Below are positions 43,172 through 52,940 of a stretch of DNA of 64,000 nt, piece after piece; position 1 is the stretch's first letter, and each line of letters opens with the position of its first letter. Location of the stretch: positions 579,056 through 643,055 of the forward strand of contig CAJNDS010001224.1 in NCBI GenBank assembly GCA_905221605.1. Reading direction: 5' to 3'. Made by a program: the position numbers and the translations under genes. The notes beneath the pieces were generated by a model that saw only the letters and a list, made by a program, of their open reading frames with translations, was not told where the DNA came from and did no database searches. Origin of the DNA: Symbiodinium natans. Taxonomy: Eukaryota; Sar; Dinophyceae; Suessiales; Symbiodiniaceae.

Positions 43172-43180
43172 ATCTACCAC

Positions 43181-43218
<38 letters not shown>

Positions 43219-43262
43219 ATACATGTATATATATATATGTATATATGTACATATGTATATAT
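43172..43262. repeat. AT/GT microsatellite
   Basis: (AT)n then (GT)n and TATATGTA repeats. Confidence 0.9.
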
Positions 43263-43445
43263 AACCCAAGGGCCCACACCTCACAACCCTTTTAACATTT
43301 GAGAAGGGGCCATGTAACTTCCCGAAGAACATGTTCACTGTTCACTTACAATGCCTGCCCCGCCCCCTCGCCAGGATCCCTTGATATTCAACCCGAACTC
43401 GGAAAACCCAAGCCTCAAAAAGCCTGAGCACTGAATTCCAAAGCT

Positions 43446-43525
43446 TCCCTAAACCCTAAACCCTAAACCCTAAACCCTAAACCCTAAACCCTAAACCCTA
43501 AACCCTAAACCCTAAACCCTAAACC
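43446..43525. repeat. Telomere-type array (CCCTAAA)n
   Basis: Eleven perfect head-to-tail units. Confidence 0.95.
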
Positions 43526-43664
43526 CCACACCCTTCTAAGCCATGGGGCGCTCGATGTCCGAAGACTGGAAGCTCTGCGCCAGCCCCGCGAAGGCTGAAA
43601 CCTGGCATGCCGCCGGACGCTTGAGTCTAGGCTTTGCAAATCTAGGGCCCCTAATTTGGGTCCC

Positions 43665-43803
43665 AGGGTTTAGGGTTTAGGGTTTAGGGTTTAGGGTTTG
43701 GGGTTTGGGGTTTAGGGTTTAGGGTTTAGGGTTTAGGGTTTAGGGTTTAGGGTTTAGGGTTTGGGGTTTAGGGTTTAGGGTTTAGGGTTTAGGGTTTAGG
43801 GTT
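43665..43803. repeat. Telomere-type array (TTTAGGG)n
   Basis: Nineteen or so units with three TTTGGGG variants. It starts 140 bp after a CCCTAAA array, again in opposed orientation. Confidence 0.95.
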
Positions 43804-43881
43804 CCAACCATGGGCCCTTCATTTGGGTTCCTTGTTCTAACCTTTATATACACTATATTAACACTATATATATATATATAT

Positions 43882-43983
43882 GGGTGGTTGTCAAAATTCT
43901 GATCCCTTTTGGGGTACCCTTAAATATTAGGTGCCGTATTATAATAGGGATCCAAAAAGGGACCAGAATTTTGACAACCACCC
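43882..43983. mobile_element. Inverted-repeat element, family C
   Basis: GGGTGGTTGTCAAAATTCTG at the left and CAGAATTTTGACAACCACCC at the right: a perfect 20-bp inverted repeat. The interior includes TTGGGGTACCC and AGGTGCCGTATTATAATAGG. Flanked by ATATAT on both sides. One other copy is at 49670. Confidence 0.9.
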
Positions 43984-44815
43984 ATATATAGATATACTAA
44001 GGGCCCATACGTCTTCGGATCCCTACGAACAAGGGTTTGGGACCATACTAAGGCCCCATGGTTCCAACCTTAGATTACAGGGAGTGGTTTATTTGGGCTT
44101 TGGGGTTTCGGGTTTAGGGTGTACTGTACAGACTAAGGTTGAAGGCGTATGGTTGTTAGGGTTTACACAGTAGACTTGAGCGCTTACTAGCTATAGTGGA
44201 GGGACTTCTAAACCTGAGAGTACTTAACGTCCCTGCAAAACTATGCCTCCAACCTGGGGCCCCCTTTCTTGTGGGAGTCGTGGGCGCAGGATCTCGTCCT
44301 TTCTACGGTGTTAAAAACAGAGCTTGCTCAGATCCTACTATTTGCTTCAGAACCCCCAGAAAACTAAAAATTAAATAAGCCTCATATTCCTCTTATAAGG
44401 AAGAATAGTTTTTCCTGTTCTTGTTGGGTGTTCTTAAGCAATTGGTACGTTCATGCTTTTCTGCCATTCGCATAGGTGGCCGAACCGCTCGATGTGGAAC
44501 GACATGTCGGATAACTTCAAACATCGAAGAGCTGATGGATCAAACAAAAAGACAACAACCAGTTTAGGGTTTAGGGTTTAGGGTTTAGGGTTTAGGGTTC
44601 AGGGTAACCAAACTAGGCCAGACAACAAACCATCAAAGACACTGGAAAAAACACTCTTCGATCGCGACAGTCTTCAACCACGATGGCGACCTCCCTCTTA
44701 GGAAGATGCCCGCACACACATCTTTTAAAGGTAGCAAGTGAGCTTATTAAGGTCACTTCTCAGACATGCAGCGAGCTTGCCGTTCTTAGGGCACGGCTAA
44801 AATTGCTAAAGCTTG
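43984..44815. other. Intergenic
   Basis: Contains TTTAGGG at 44562-44605. No recognised protein gene. Confidence 0.45.
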
Positions 44816-44816
44816 G

Positions 44817-44914
44817 AAAACCTCTCGAGTTGTGCGCGTCATCCTTGCGCAGGGGCCATGCTAATCTTCTCTGTGTGGTTCCAACTCTAAGACAGGCTTG
44901 CGAAGGTGACAGCA
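44817..44914 (-). ncRNA. U6: U6 spliceosomal RNA
   Basis: The minus strand carries the conserved U6 core: AGTTGGAACCACACAGAGAA, then GATTAGCATGGCCCCTGCGC, then AAGGATGACGCGCACAA. The ACAGAGA box (44868-44874), which pairs with the 5' splice site, and the catalytic AGC triad (44860-44862) are intact, followed by the internal stem-loop. A 5' hairpin with a CUUCGC-type loop starts near 44914, and the gene ends in a TTTT run (44817-44820), the usual pol III end. Length of about 98 nt is close to the usual 100-107 nt. U6 is the catalytic RNA of the spliceosome. It is transcribed in the same direction as the acyltransferase gene and lies about 370 bp beyond that gene's stop codon. The exact 5' end is inferred. 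Confidence 0.92.
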
Positions 44915-44929
44915 GCGGAAAAAAGAGAT

Positions 44930-45282
44930 GCACATCACTGTCTGCGGCAATGCACCTAGGGCTGAAGTGCCTATGCTCCAGACGTCAAGTGCCACGTCGG
45001 ATGTGCATCGGATGCGGCAGTGGCCTGGCTGTTTGTGGCTAGAGGACATTTTGCTGCTTACGCATTTGTGCCCATGTTTAGCCGGCCATTGCAAGATGAA
45101 GACCTACGCCGGGAATGCTGTCAACGTGGCCGTGCAGACAAGCGGATTCTGTGGTGTTTTCTTGCAAGCAAGCTGCTCTAACTTAACACAACCGATGCGT
45201 TGCATTATGGCCCGACCTTTGCACCGCACCTTTCACACTGGGTTCACGCTGACACTTTCCCGAAAAAGGAGCTGCCCTGCCC
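44930..45282. other. Spacer between U6 and acyltransferase gene
   Basis: Non-repetitive and heptamer-free, unlike most intergenic DNA here. It should hold the 3' UTR of the acyltransferase gene and upstream elements of U6. Open plus frames (44928-45302) are not supported. Confidence 0.4.
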
Positions 45283-48200
45283 TCAGCCACCAAGCTTGCT
45301 GATGAGAAAGGTCACCGTCGACTTTGACGCGTTTTGCACGCGCGTGCTCTCCAGAAAGAGCTTCTGCAGCAAGTACGCAACAAAAAGCACGATGAGCCAG
45401 TAGACGCCGAAGAACCAGTGCAGGCCACTTGGCTGCGGACTCGCGAGGCTGTGGCCCAAGATTGCGGTAGCGACAGCCTTCTTGTAGAAGATCTGGCCGA
45501 TGGGCTGGTGCACGATGAAGATGGGGAAGGAAATTCCGCCCAGAAAAACCAGCGGCTGCTTGCCTAGGATGGCGCTTGAAAACCCCCTGAACAAGATTCA
45601 TGAAGATGATCCTCATAAACCAAATATAAAGGAAAAAACGAAAAGCAAGCCCCTACCTAGAACCCTTTTGCAGCAGGCTTACCTAGAACCCTAAACCCCG
45701 AACCCTAAGCCGGGCAAATAACAAGAAATTCCCAAGGGCCCTAAAGTTTGAAAGAATAATTCTTAATACCCAAAACCCGTACCCCTCAACCTTGAAAAAA
45801 AAAGGCAAATAAATATAAACATATATATATATATGTATAAGAATTTATATTTAAATAAATAAATAAATATATATATATACATATGTCTTATATATGTATA
45901 CATATTCGCATACATAAAAGGGAGGACTTTATCATACCGTAGCCCTGAATTTCTTTTCAGGAAATGGTCAAGGGGTATGTGGAATATTTCTTAGACCCAC
46001 TTAGTAGCCACTGGCAACCCTAAACCCTAAACCCTAAACCGGACCCAAGTTGCAGAAAAAGTTCGGCAAGAGCTTGGAGCCTCCTGGGGCGGCTGACTCA
46101 CGGTGGATGCGCATCAGGAACACAATCCACCTGGGCATGTCCAGGAGCCAAATTAGTAGGGTTTAGGGTTTAGGGTTTAGGGTTCAGGGTTCAGGGTTTA
46201 GGGTTTAGGGTTGAGGGTTTAGGGTTCAGGCCTATTTTGGGGGAGCTGATTCCTTTCAGAAGGGAACCTAGAAACCCAGAACAAGGCAAAAAGGGCACCT
46301 CTGGGCTGCCAAGCCGCAAGGGGATGAAGATGGCGCTGCGCGTGAGCATGTCGTTCAGCTCAACCGCGCCCGTGGCGCGGAGACCGAGGACTCCGATCAT
46401 GGCGAGCAATGGCGCCAAGGAGCTTGGCGACTTCCTTGGTGGCCCAGTAGCCATAAAAACACATTATCATAATTAATTTTCACCACCGAAGACCTCAAAC
46501 AGTCAATGGCACATCAAAGAACCAGTGGAGACGACGGGAGACAAAGGAGACGAAGGGAGACAAAGGGAGGCGAGGAACACAAAGAGAGACAAGGAACCCA
46601 GAAACCCGGCAACAGTCCTCAGAATGTCGGCAATCCTTAAATGAATTTAGAACCCCAACAGTAGACTGACTGTTTGGGGAATAACCATCATCATCATCCT
46701 CATCATCATGAGAATAACAATAACAAGAAGAATCGTAATAATAGTATTAGTAAGGATACCCTTCGTGCTGCTGGTGCTTTTTTCTAAGGGAACCTAGACC
46801 CACAAAAAAAAAAAAAATGCAACTGGGCTGACAAGCCTCACTTGTTCCTGCGGCTTGTCCAACCTTGCGGTCGACGTGAACCCTAACATTGGGGTCATAC
46901 GCCCTGTGCGACTACAACCCCCCAAAACCCTAAACCCTAAACCCTAAACCCTAAACCCTAAACCCTAAACCCTAAACCCTACACGATTTCGTCCCCAAGG
47001 AGCATGACCAGGCGGCAGGCCACGGCCCCCATGAGGACCTCGAACAGCGCCCCCAGGGGGCTGAAGCGGACGCTGTTGAAGAGCGCGTAGTTGGGGTGGG
47101 TCTTGGCCTAGGATGGCCCCTTAAGAACCTTAAGAACCCTCTGAGGGTTTAGGGTTTAGGGTTTAAGGCTTATGGTTTAGGGTTTAGGTTCCTTAAACCA
47201 TATAGGGATCCATAGTATGACTTTAAGGTATATTCCTTCATTAGGTAGTGGGGTCGCCCCTTAGGAACCCTCTGAGGGTTTAGGGTTTAGAGTTTAGGGT
47301 TTACGGTTTAGGGATTCCTGAAGATTCTCCTCTTACACCCAAGAAGGGCAAAGACATGAAATCATCCCAACATAGCCTGCCGAGTTGCATTCAGCATGCC
47401 CTCCATGATGCCCCAGGCATGGAGGTCGTTGCTGTAGGCCACCTTGGCTCCCTAAACCCTAAACCCTAAACCCTAAACCCTAAACCCTAAGCCCTAAGCC
47501 CTAAACCCTAAACCCTAACCCTAAACCCTAAACCCTAAACCCTAAGCCGTAAACCCTAAACCGCGTAGGCCACCTTGGGCACCAAGCTCAGCAGAGTTAG
47601 GATGACGAGGCTTCTCCTTGGTAGCCCAGGAACCATCTGATAATAAGGGTACCCTGATTGGTGGGCTTTGTGACTTTATAACCCTAAAGCCTAAACCCTA
47701 AACCCTAAACCCTAAACCCTCAAGGGTAAAAGGGTACCACTGGGCTACCAAGTCTCCTGAGCTCTTCCTTCTTCTGCCCAGCGAGGATGCGAAGTCCGTA
47801 GGGAAGCACCATGAGGGCGAAGGACAGCGCCGAGAGGAACCAAGTGGGCGCATTCCTCGGGCGGTCCGGAAACAAACCTTCTGGAACAATATTCCTAAAG
47901 ATCATCCTCCCAAACCCAATAAGGGAAAATTAGAACCTTACACCCGAAACTCTCTCTCTCTCTCTCTCTCTCCCCTAAACCCTATACCCTAAATCCGAAA
48001 CCCTAAACCGGACAAAATCAAAAACATCCCATGGGCCTATCTAGATTCCATACCTCCGCGGAGGTGGGGAACCATGCCTGGAGCATGAAGATGGAGATGA
48101 ACCTCGGGGAAGAAACGAACCCTAAAGTTCAGGTCATATACCTGATACGACTTTTTTTATGACTATAACGGTTGAGGGTTTAGGGACCCTTCTTAGGGGC

Positions 48201-49139
48201 CTTAAGGGTATTGTGCGCGTTACTGAGATATAGTGACTATGTAAGCTATATTTATATAGATTTATATATATATATATATGTGTACTTGTAGGGGTCCCTC
48301 CTTATCCCGTCTCTACTACGCCCTGAACGTGTATGGCCCATACACCCTTTTAGGGCCTAAACCCTAAACCCTAAACCCGAAACCCTAAACCCTCATTTCG
48401 TTCCCAAGGCACCCATTCCAAGCCGCCGTTGCCACCCCGTGAAAGGAGAGGTCGACGAAGAGAAACACGGGAGAGAATAGCCTACACTGCCCTGAGAACC
48501 TTCATAAAAAACAATACTTCTAAAATCCTTTTGGGTTTTTTTATAATAAACAAAAATAGAAAATAATTCTCAAGGGGGATATAGTAGCAGCAGCACCATG
48601 AGGTGCAATGGCCAGTGTCCCATGATTCGGGTGATGACGAACTCCACAGCATTGTCCAAGCGCTTGGAGCCCTTTCGCTGTCCGAGCTCCGTGGTCGTGT
48701 AGGCAGCCACATAGCCGGAGATCACGAAGAACGCGCCCACGACTACATTGATCTGCGAGATGAACCTCAGCAAGAAGGGGTTGTGCGTTGCCGTGTGGAT
48801 GAAGTGGCCGGAGGCGATGTAGGCAATCAGTATGAACCTCAGGCTGTCCAATGCCCCAATGCGCGGCTTCTTCGCCGGAGCTGCCGAGGCGTCCTCCACT
48901 TCCTTCGCCTCACGAGCTCGCGCCACCCGCGCATCATGCCAACAGAGGATGTAGTAGGCACACATGATCGCACAAAGCACCAGGGCACCCATGTTCACCG
49001 ACGCACCACTCGGGCCTCGAGACGGCCCCGACCCCACGGAGACACTGGTCAGCGGCGCGGTGAACAGCGCAGCCCCACCGAGGGCAAACGCAATTCCCAA
49101 CGCCGCGCGCTTCCTTCGGGGCATCCAAGCCATGGCCAT
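45283..49139 (-). CDS. Acyltransferase-3 family membrane protein, eleven exons
   Basis: Exons on the minus strand: 49139-~48592, 48481-48392, 48102-48049, 47855-47757, 47616-47574, 47442-47389, 47107-~46990, 46882-46837, 46434-46315, 46130-~46047, 45586-45283 (TGA). The spliced protein is about 520 residues. Exon 1 has hydrophobic helices near residues 12-30 and 48-67, then LDSLRFILIAYIASGHF (98-113) and FFVISGYVAAY (137-147), the R/H and F-F-x-x-S-G-Y motifs of OafA/NodX-type acyltransferases. Later exons give AWFPTSAEVWNAPTWFLSAL, NYALFNSVRFSPLGALFEVL and LNDMLTRSAIFIPLR. The last has PLVFLGGISFPIFIVHQPIG, the family's C-terminal S-F-P-x-x-x-x-H. Such enzymes move acyl groups across a membrane onto sugars or lipids; the substrate is unknown. 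Junctions are AG|G with GA, GC or GT donors. The exon 1 donor and the ends of exons 7 and 10 are approximate. I start at ATG 49139; an in-frame TTG lies just upstream. Confidence 0.9.
45660..46046. repeat. Intron of the acyltransferase gene with repeats
   Basis: The last intron (45587-~46046) contains an AACCAAATATAAAGGAAAA segment of the AATAAGGGAAAA intron family, TATATA microsatellites (45820-45910) and CCCTAAA heptamers directly at its 5' end (46015-46040). Confidence 0.7.
46435..46835. mobile_element. Family A element forming an acyltransferase intron
   Basis: Plus-strand left end CTTGGTGGCCCAGTAGCCA and right end CAACTGGGCTGACAAG. The intron between the exons at 46882-46837 and 46434-46315 is this element plus one base: exon ...GTGAG|G then CTTGTCAGCCC, and CCACCAAG|G then the next exon. 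The flanking tetranucleotides CTTC and CCTC differ by one base and may be an old target duplication. The interior carries ATCATC/AATAAC microsatellite expansion (46688-46750). Confidence 0.85.
47443..47573 (-). repeat. Intron made of telomere-type repeats between 14-bp direct repeats
   Basis: Minus-strand intron of 131 nt between two acyltransferase exons. Both edges carry CCAAGGTGGCCTAC (plus coordinates 47434-47447 and 47565-47578). Splicing at AAG|GTGG in each copy removes exactly one copy plus everything between, and restores the frame (VPK|VAYSNDLHAWG). The insert is about 115 nt of TTTAGGG heptamers with a few TTTACGG/CTTAGGG variants. Confidence 0.85.
47617..47752. mobile_element. Family A element that is an acyltransferase intron
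   Basis: Perfect terminal inverted repeats CTTGGTAGCCC / GGGCTACCAAG, flanked by TCTC on each side (47613-47616 and 47753-47756). The annotated intron (47617-47756) equals the element plus one TCTC copy: on the minus strand it starts GAGACTTGG and ends CTACCAAG, so the element brings its own AG acceptor and the target duplication supplies the GA donor. CCCTAAA heptamers have expanded inside (47680-47720). Confidence 0.92.
48482..48590. mobile_element. Intron-associated repeat, family H
   Basis: First intron of the acyltransferase gene. AGAACCTT, CTTTTGGGTTTT, AACAAAAATAGAAA and TAATTCTCAAGGGGG are shared in order with 58722-58820 (AGAACCTTAAAC, CTCTTGGGTTTT, AACAAACATTGAAA, TAATTCCCAAGGGGG). 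Confidence 0.65.
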
Positions 49140-49254
49140 CTTCAACTATTCCGCACACGCAATGCAAAAAATCCTAGGCCCCCAAGGACTGTAGCACTTG
49201 GACTCTGGGGATCTTCCGGCCCCCAACATACCAAGGTATATGAAAGAAATCGAT

Positions 49255-49275
49255 CTTGAGCCAAAGTGGTTTCGG
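49255..49275 (-). promoter_or_regulatory. Relict dinoflagellate spliced-leader sequence
   Basis: On the minus strand this 21-mer matches the dinoflagellate spliced leader at 18 of 21 positions (mismatches at 4, 6 and 10). The last 11 bases TTTGGCTCAAG are identical. It lies 116 nt upstream of the acyltransferase start codon on the same strand, where the 5' end of a trans-spliced mRNA would be. Relict leaders in dinoflagellate genes are known signs of mRNA that was reverse transcribed and reinserted. A match this good in 64 kb by chance is unlikely (roughly one in a thousand by simple base counting). Confidence 0.75.
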
Positions 49276-49669
49276 ATTTAGGCTTCAGGGTGCCAGCTGA
49301 TAGTTTGACCCCGGCCACGAAACGGGCTCTGCGGGCAACATAAGAGTCTGTGTTCATGTGAATCGGCGTTTTGGTTGGTGCGAGTCCGATCTTAAAAGTA
49401 TACATAGACACAGATGTATAGGTGCATGTATGTATGTATATATATATGTGTGTGTATGTATGTATGTAATGAAATGCAATGCAACGCAATGTAATGCAAT
49501 GTTCTAAGGGATCAAAGGTATACACACACATACATATATATATATATAACAACTATTGGCAATTGTTATGGCTCCAGTGCTTGTAACACCCATAGAAGCC
49601 CTGCTCCCCATAAACCCTCACGCCTGCACCCTAATCCCCAACCTGCGCAACGCGAAGTCCGAACCCCAT
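49276..49669. other. Upstream spacer with microsatellites
   Basis: TATG/TGTA microsatellites (49425-49470, 49525-49550) and a GCAATGCAACGCAATGTAAT short tandem at 49472-49500. No gene. Confidence 0.6.
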
Positions 49670-49769
49670 GGGTGGTTGTCAAAATCATGATCCCTCTTGG
49701 GGTAGCCTATATGAGGTGCCGTATTCTACTAGGGATCCAAAAAGGGACCATAATTTTGACAACCACCCA
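49670..49769. mobile_element. Inverted-repeat element, family C
   Basis: Second copy: GGGTGGTTGTCAAAAT ... ATTTTGACAACCACCC with GGTGCCGTATTCTACTAGGG inside. About 85% alike to the copy at 43882 by eye. Confidence 0.9.
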
Positions 49770-50030
49770 CATGGGCTTTGCAAGCAACCCTAAACCCTAA
49801 ACCCTAAACCCTAAACCTGCGGACTTGGAGGGCTCTCTTCTTTCTCCCAACCGAGACCCCTTTCTTTCTACCAGGACGAAGTAAGAGCACCCTAGACCCA
49901 GTGCTTGGACAAAAACTCTCGGTACACGGAGAGAATTATTGTATGGTAAGCATAGATGTACGGCCCTCGACTGGGTGATTGTGAAAAATTTGGAGGACAA
50001 GTCCTTTACCTTAAGCATTCCCTGGCCCTG

Positions 50031-50136
50031 CTTGAAGGTTCATGGGTAGCTAGAAGCAGGAAAAAAAGTACCATGGAAAACAGTATATAGTTACCCTACT
50101 GAAAACCCTACTTATAACTACCCATGAACCTCCAAG
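50031..50136. mobile_element. Inverted-repeat element, family B
   Basis: CTTGAAGGTTCATGGGTAGC at the left, ACTACCCATGAACCTCCAAG at the right. Confidence 0.8.
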
Positions 50137-50159
50137 TAGGGTGCCTAAACCCAAATATC

Positions 50160-50395
50160 CTAAACCCTAAAACCCTAAACCCTACACCTTAAGCCCTCCG
50201 GGCACACCTAAACCCTAAACCCTAAACCCTAAACCCTAAACCCTAATCCCTAAACCAAGTTGAGGACGGCGCCCGCGCGGCCAACGCTGCATCTGTCTCC
50301 GGGCACTGCTGGGCTTCTGGCAAGCCTGGGTCGGTTTGGAGGATTTAGGGTTTAGGGTTTAGGGTTTAGGGTTTAGGGTTTAGGGTTGAGGGTTC
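50160..50395. repeat. Opposed telomere-type arrays
   Basis: CCCTAAA units at 50160-50185 and 50208-50258, then TTTAGGG units at 50343-50392. Confidence 0.9.
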
Positions 50396-50970
50396 CACAT
50401 AGGGTTTTTACAGTTTATATATAGGGTTTAGAAAGGCTTTATATAGGCTTTATAGGGGATATGGAGTTCATATAGGGTGTTCATGAAGGGCTTATAGTTT
50501 GCATAAGGTATATGTAGGGTTCGTAAAGTGTGAAAATGTTCAGGATGGGATGTAGAAGGGCCTTTCATCTAAAAGCTCGCAAGCCCGAACAGCCCCGTCC
50601 ATCATCAAGCTCCGTTCGACATGACTAAAACCCTGTCCAAGAACTTACCTGCAACTGCATCAAACCCTGCAACCCGATCCCGGTACCTCCTAGGACACAG
50701 GGTCGAATGAGACGAAGGGCTCTCTAAGCCCGGATTGCGCGCTCGGCAAATGTTTCAGAAGTCTTGGGCGTCGTCTTCAGGGCGGATCTAGACATGCTTA
50801 AAACCCAAATTGCCCAATAAGCCCAACACTCCAAACGGAATGCGCCTTACGTCATTGCAGGGCTCCTTATGGTAGTTCAAGCTATACTCCGAGATTACGA
50901 GCATTGGGCTTTTTGGAAGGGTGCTTGGCATAGAAAAAGGGCTGGCTACTGACCATGCCCGAAAGCCCTC
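50396..50970. other. Intergenic
   Basis: A degenerate TATAGGG-type tract (50397-50525) is followed by unassigned sequence. No gene. Confidence 0.4.
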
Positions 50971-51064
50971 CTTGGAGGTTCATGGTGTTGTAAGTAGGGT
51001 TAAATACAAGCCCGTTTAGGGTTTAGGGTTTAGGGTTATACTTGTATGCCCATGAACCTACAAG
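50971..51064. mobile_element. Family B element with heptamers in its centre
   Basis: CTTGGAGGTTCATGGTGTTG ... CCCATGAACCTACAAG. Three TTTAGGG units (51015-51035) occupy the centre in place of the usual interior. Confidence 0.75.
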
Positions 51065-51789
51065 TAAACCCACCCTGCCAATGGAAATGTCTTGGGGTAC
51101 ATGGTCCCTTAGTATGGGCCCTTAACAGGGGACCCCTTATATACCCTTTTATATACCCATACAACCCAAGGGCCCAAACTTCAGAACCTTTTAGAGGAGG
51201 TACGGGACCATATTCCGGGCGAAGGTAACTTCCCTAACCCTAAACCCTAAACCCTAAACCCTTTTTCGCAACTGGGACTTGGTGACTGCCAGGAAGCAAT
51301 CCTAAACCCTAAGCCATAAACCCTAAACCCGACGGGACCTTAGAACTACCCTTAGAATCTGACCAAAAGGCCAGCCAGATAGGCCTCCACCAGTTGCCTG
51401 GCTGCCTCCACCTGCAACTACTTTTGGGTTTTAGGGTTTTGGGGTTTAGGGTTTTGGGGTTTTGGGTTTTAGGGTTTTGGGGTTTAGGGTTTTAAGTTTT
51501 AGAGCTTTAGGGTTGATGCAGGTTTAGGTTCTTCATTGTTAGTTCTGCGTTGTATAATTATCATATATGCATATATATATATATATATATGTATGTTTAT
51601 CTATATATATATACATATGATTTCATCTCTTTTTTTTTTTTTTTGGGGGGGGGGGTGGGTGGGGTGGGGGGGGGTACTTACATGATAAGATGGGCCATTA
51701 CTTTTGGAAGTCTTGTAGACCCCTTTCTGTACCCTATCAAACCCAAGAGCCGATACTTCAAAACCTTTAAAAGAAGGTAAGGGAGGCTT
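51065..51789. other. Intergenic with repeats
   Basis: Two AACCCAAGGGCCC / AGAACCTTTTAGAGG segments (51165-51200; similar at 51735-51775) belong to a repeat also seen at 6703, 43263 and 57820. CCCTAAA at 51237-51262, TTTTGGGG/TTTAGGG at 51425-51500, TA microsatellite at 51565-51620, T and G runs at 51630-51675. No gene. Confidence 0.5.
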
Positions 51790-51895
51790 AGGGGGTTTAG
51801 GGTTTAGGGTTTAGGGTTTAGGGTTTAGGGTTTAGGGTTTAGGGTTTAGGGTTTCGGGTTTAGGGTTTAGGGTTTAGGGTTTAGGGTTTAGGGTT
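51790..51895. repeat. Telomere-type array (TTTAGGG)n
   Basis: Fourteen units with one TTTCGGG. Confidence 0.95.
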
Positions 51896-52057
51896 CCCGT
51901 ACTCAGCGACCACGCAGCTTCCCTAACCCTTTGAATACTACGCTCCGGACAATCTAGCCTATCCCTAAGCCCTAAACCCAAAAACTCCAAAAACCCTAAA
52001 ACCTAAAAGTAGTTGCAGGTGGCTTCACGTCGATGAGTACCCCAAAGCTTGAGGCGA

Positions 52058-52144
52058 GTAGGGTTTAGGGTTTAGGGTTTAGGGTTTAGGGTTTAGGGTT
52101 TAGGGTTTAGGGTTTAGGGTTTAGGGTTTAGGGTTTAGGGTTTG
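52058..52144. repeat. Telomere-type array (TTTAGGG)n
   Basis: Twelve perfect units. Confidence 0.95.
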
Positions 52145-52940
52145 CTGCAGGAGCAGCACCTGGTGTAGCAGCTGCCGTGTGGCCACTTTCTTCTTGGCAA
52201 CGAGAATTGCGCAGCAGCCCCAAAGTTAGCGGGCAGTAGGCATGAGCTTCAGAACAACTTCTGGATCTTTCTGTATTTTAGACTTCTGAATCCATCTCTA
52301 CTCCACCCTTTATAAAGAAGCCCAGGGGCCATCTTGAAGTAGGGTTTCTATTTCTTGTATCCCCAAGAGGACACCCAATGTATACACTCACCAAGATTAA
52401 AAAGGAACCTTATGTACACTCACCAATAACAGAAACAGAAACCCCGCTTCATATCTAAGAGACCATGTAACGACCCTTAGCAACTTTTGAATCCTTCCGT
52501 ACGGGGTCTTCGTGATGTGGGAAGGAAGTCGGAGAGTGGGAGCCTCGGGTTCGTTTAGGAGAGTAGAACTGTTCAACACTAGCAGAAGTTGTTCTTGGTG
52601 GACTTGTACTATTCGTAATATCTACCTGTACACCAAAATATTTTACGATGATGTTACCTTATTAGTATTTTACTATATGCTTGCTGTGTTCTATTATGAT
52701 ATCCTTACAAATATGGAACCGCCACTTCAATCCATCATCAGCAGCCTTCACAGCTACTGTTCCAGCCATGGGGCACCTAATTCCGTGCTGCTTTAGCCCT
52801 AAACCCTTTTGCCGGACTCTCTTACGTGCCTCAAGCTGCCATGGACTCGTGCCATAGGGGACCCATCACAGGCCGAAAGCAGCAACAGCTACAAGCTGAC
52901 CCTTGTTGCCCTAAACCCTAAACCCTAAACCCTAAACCCT
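52145..52940. other. Intergenic, weak candidates
   Basis: A 94-codon plus frame at 52512-52796 is AT-rich and has no family features. TATACACTCACCAA occurs twice (52380 and 52413). Not called. Confidence 0.3.

Noticed and set aside
44683-45302. Plus-strand frames of 119 and 124 codons over the U6 locus
   Set aside because: They run antisense through a structured RNA gene and show no protein family features.
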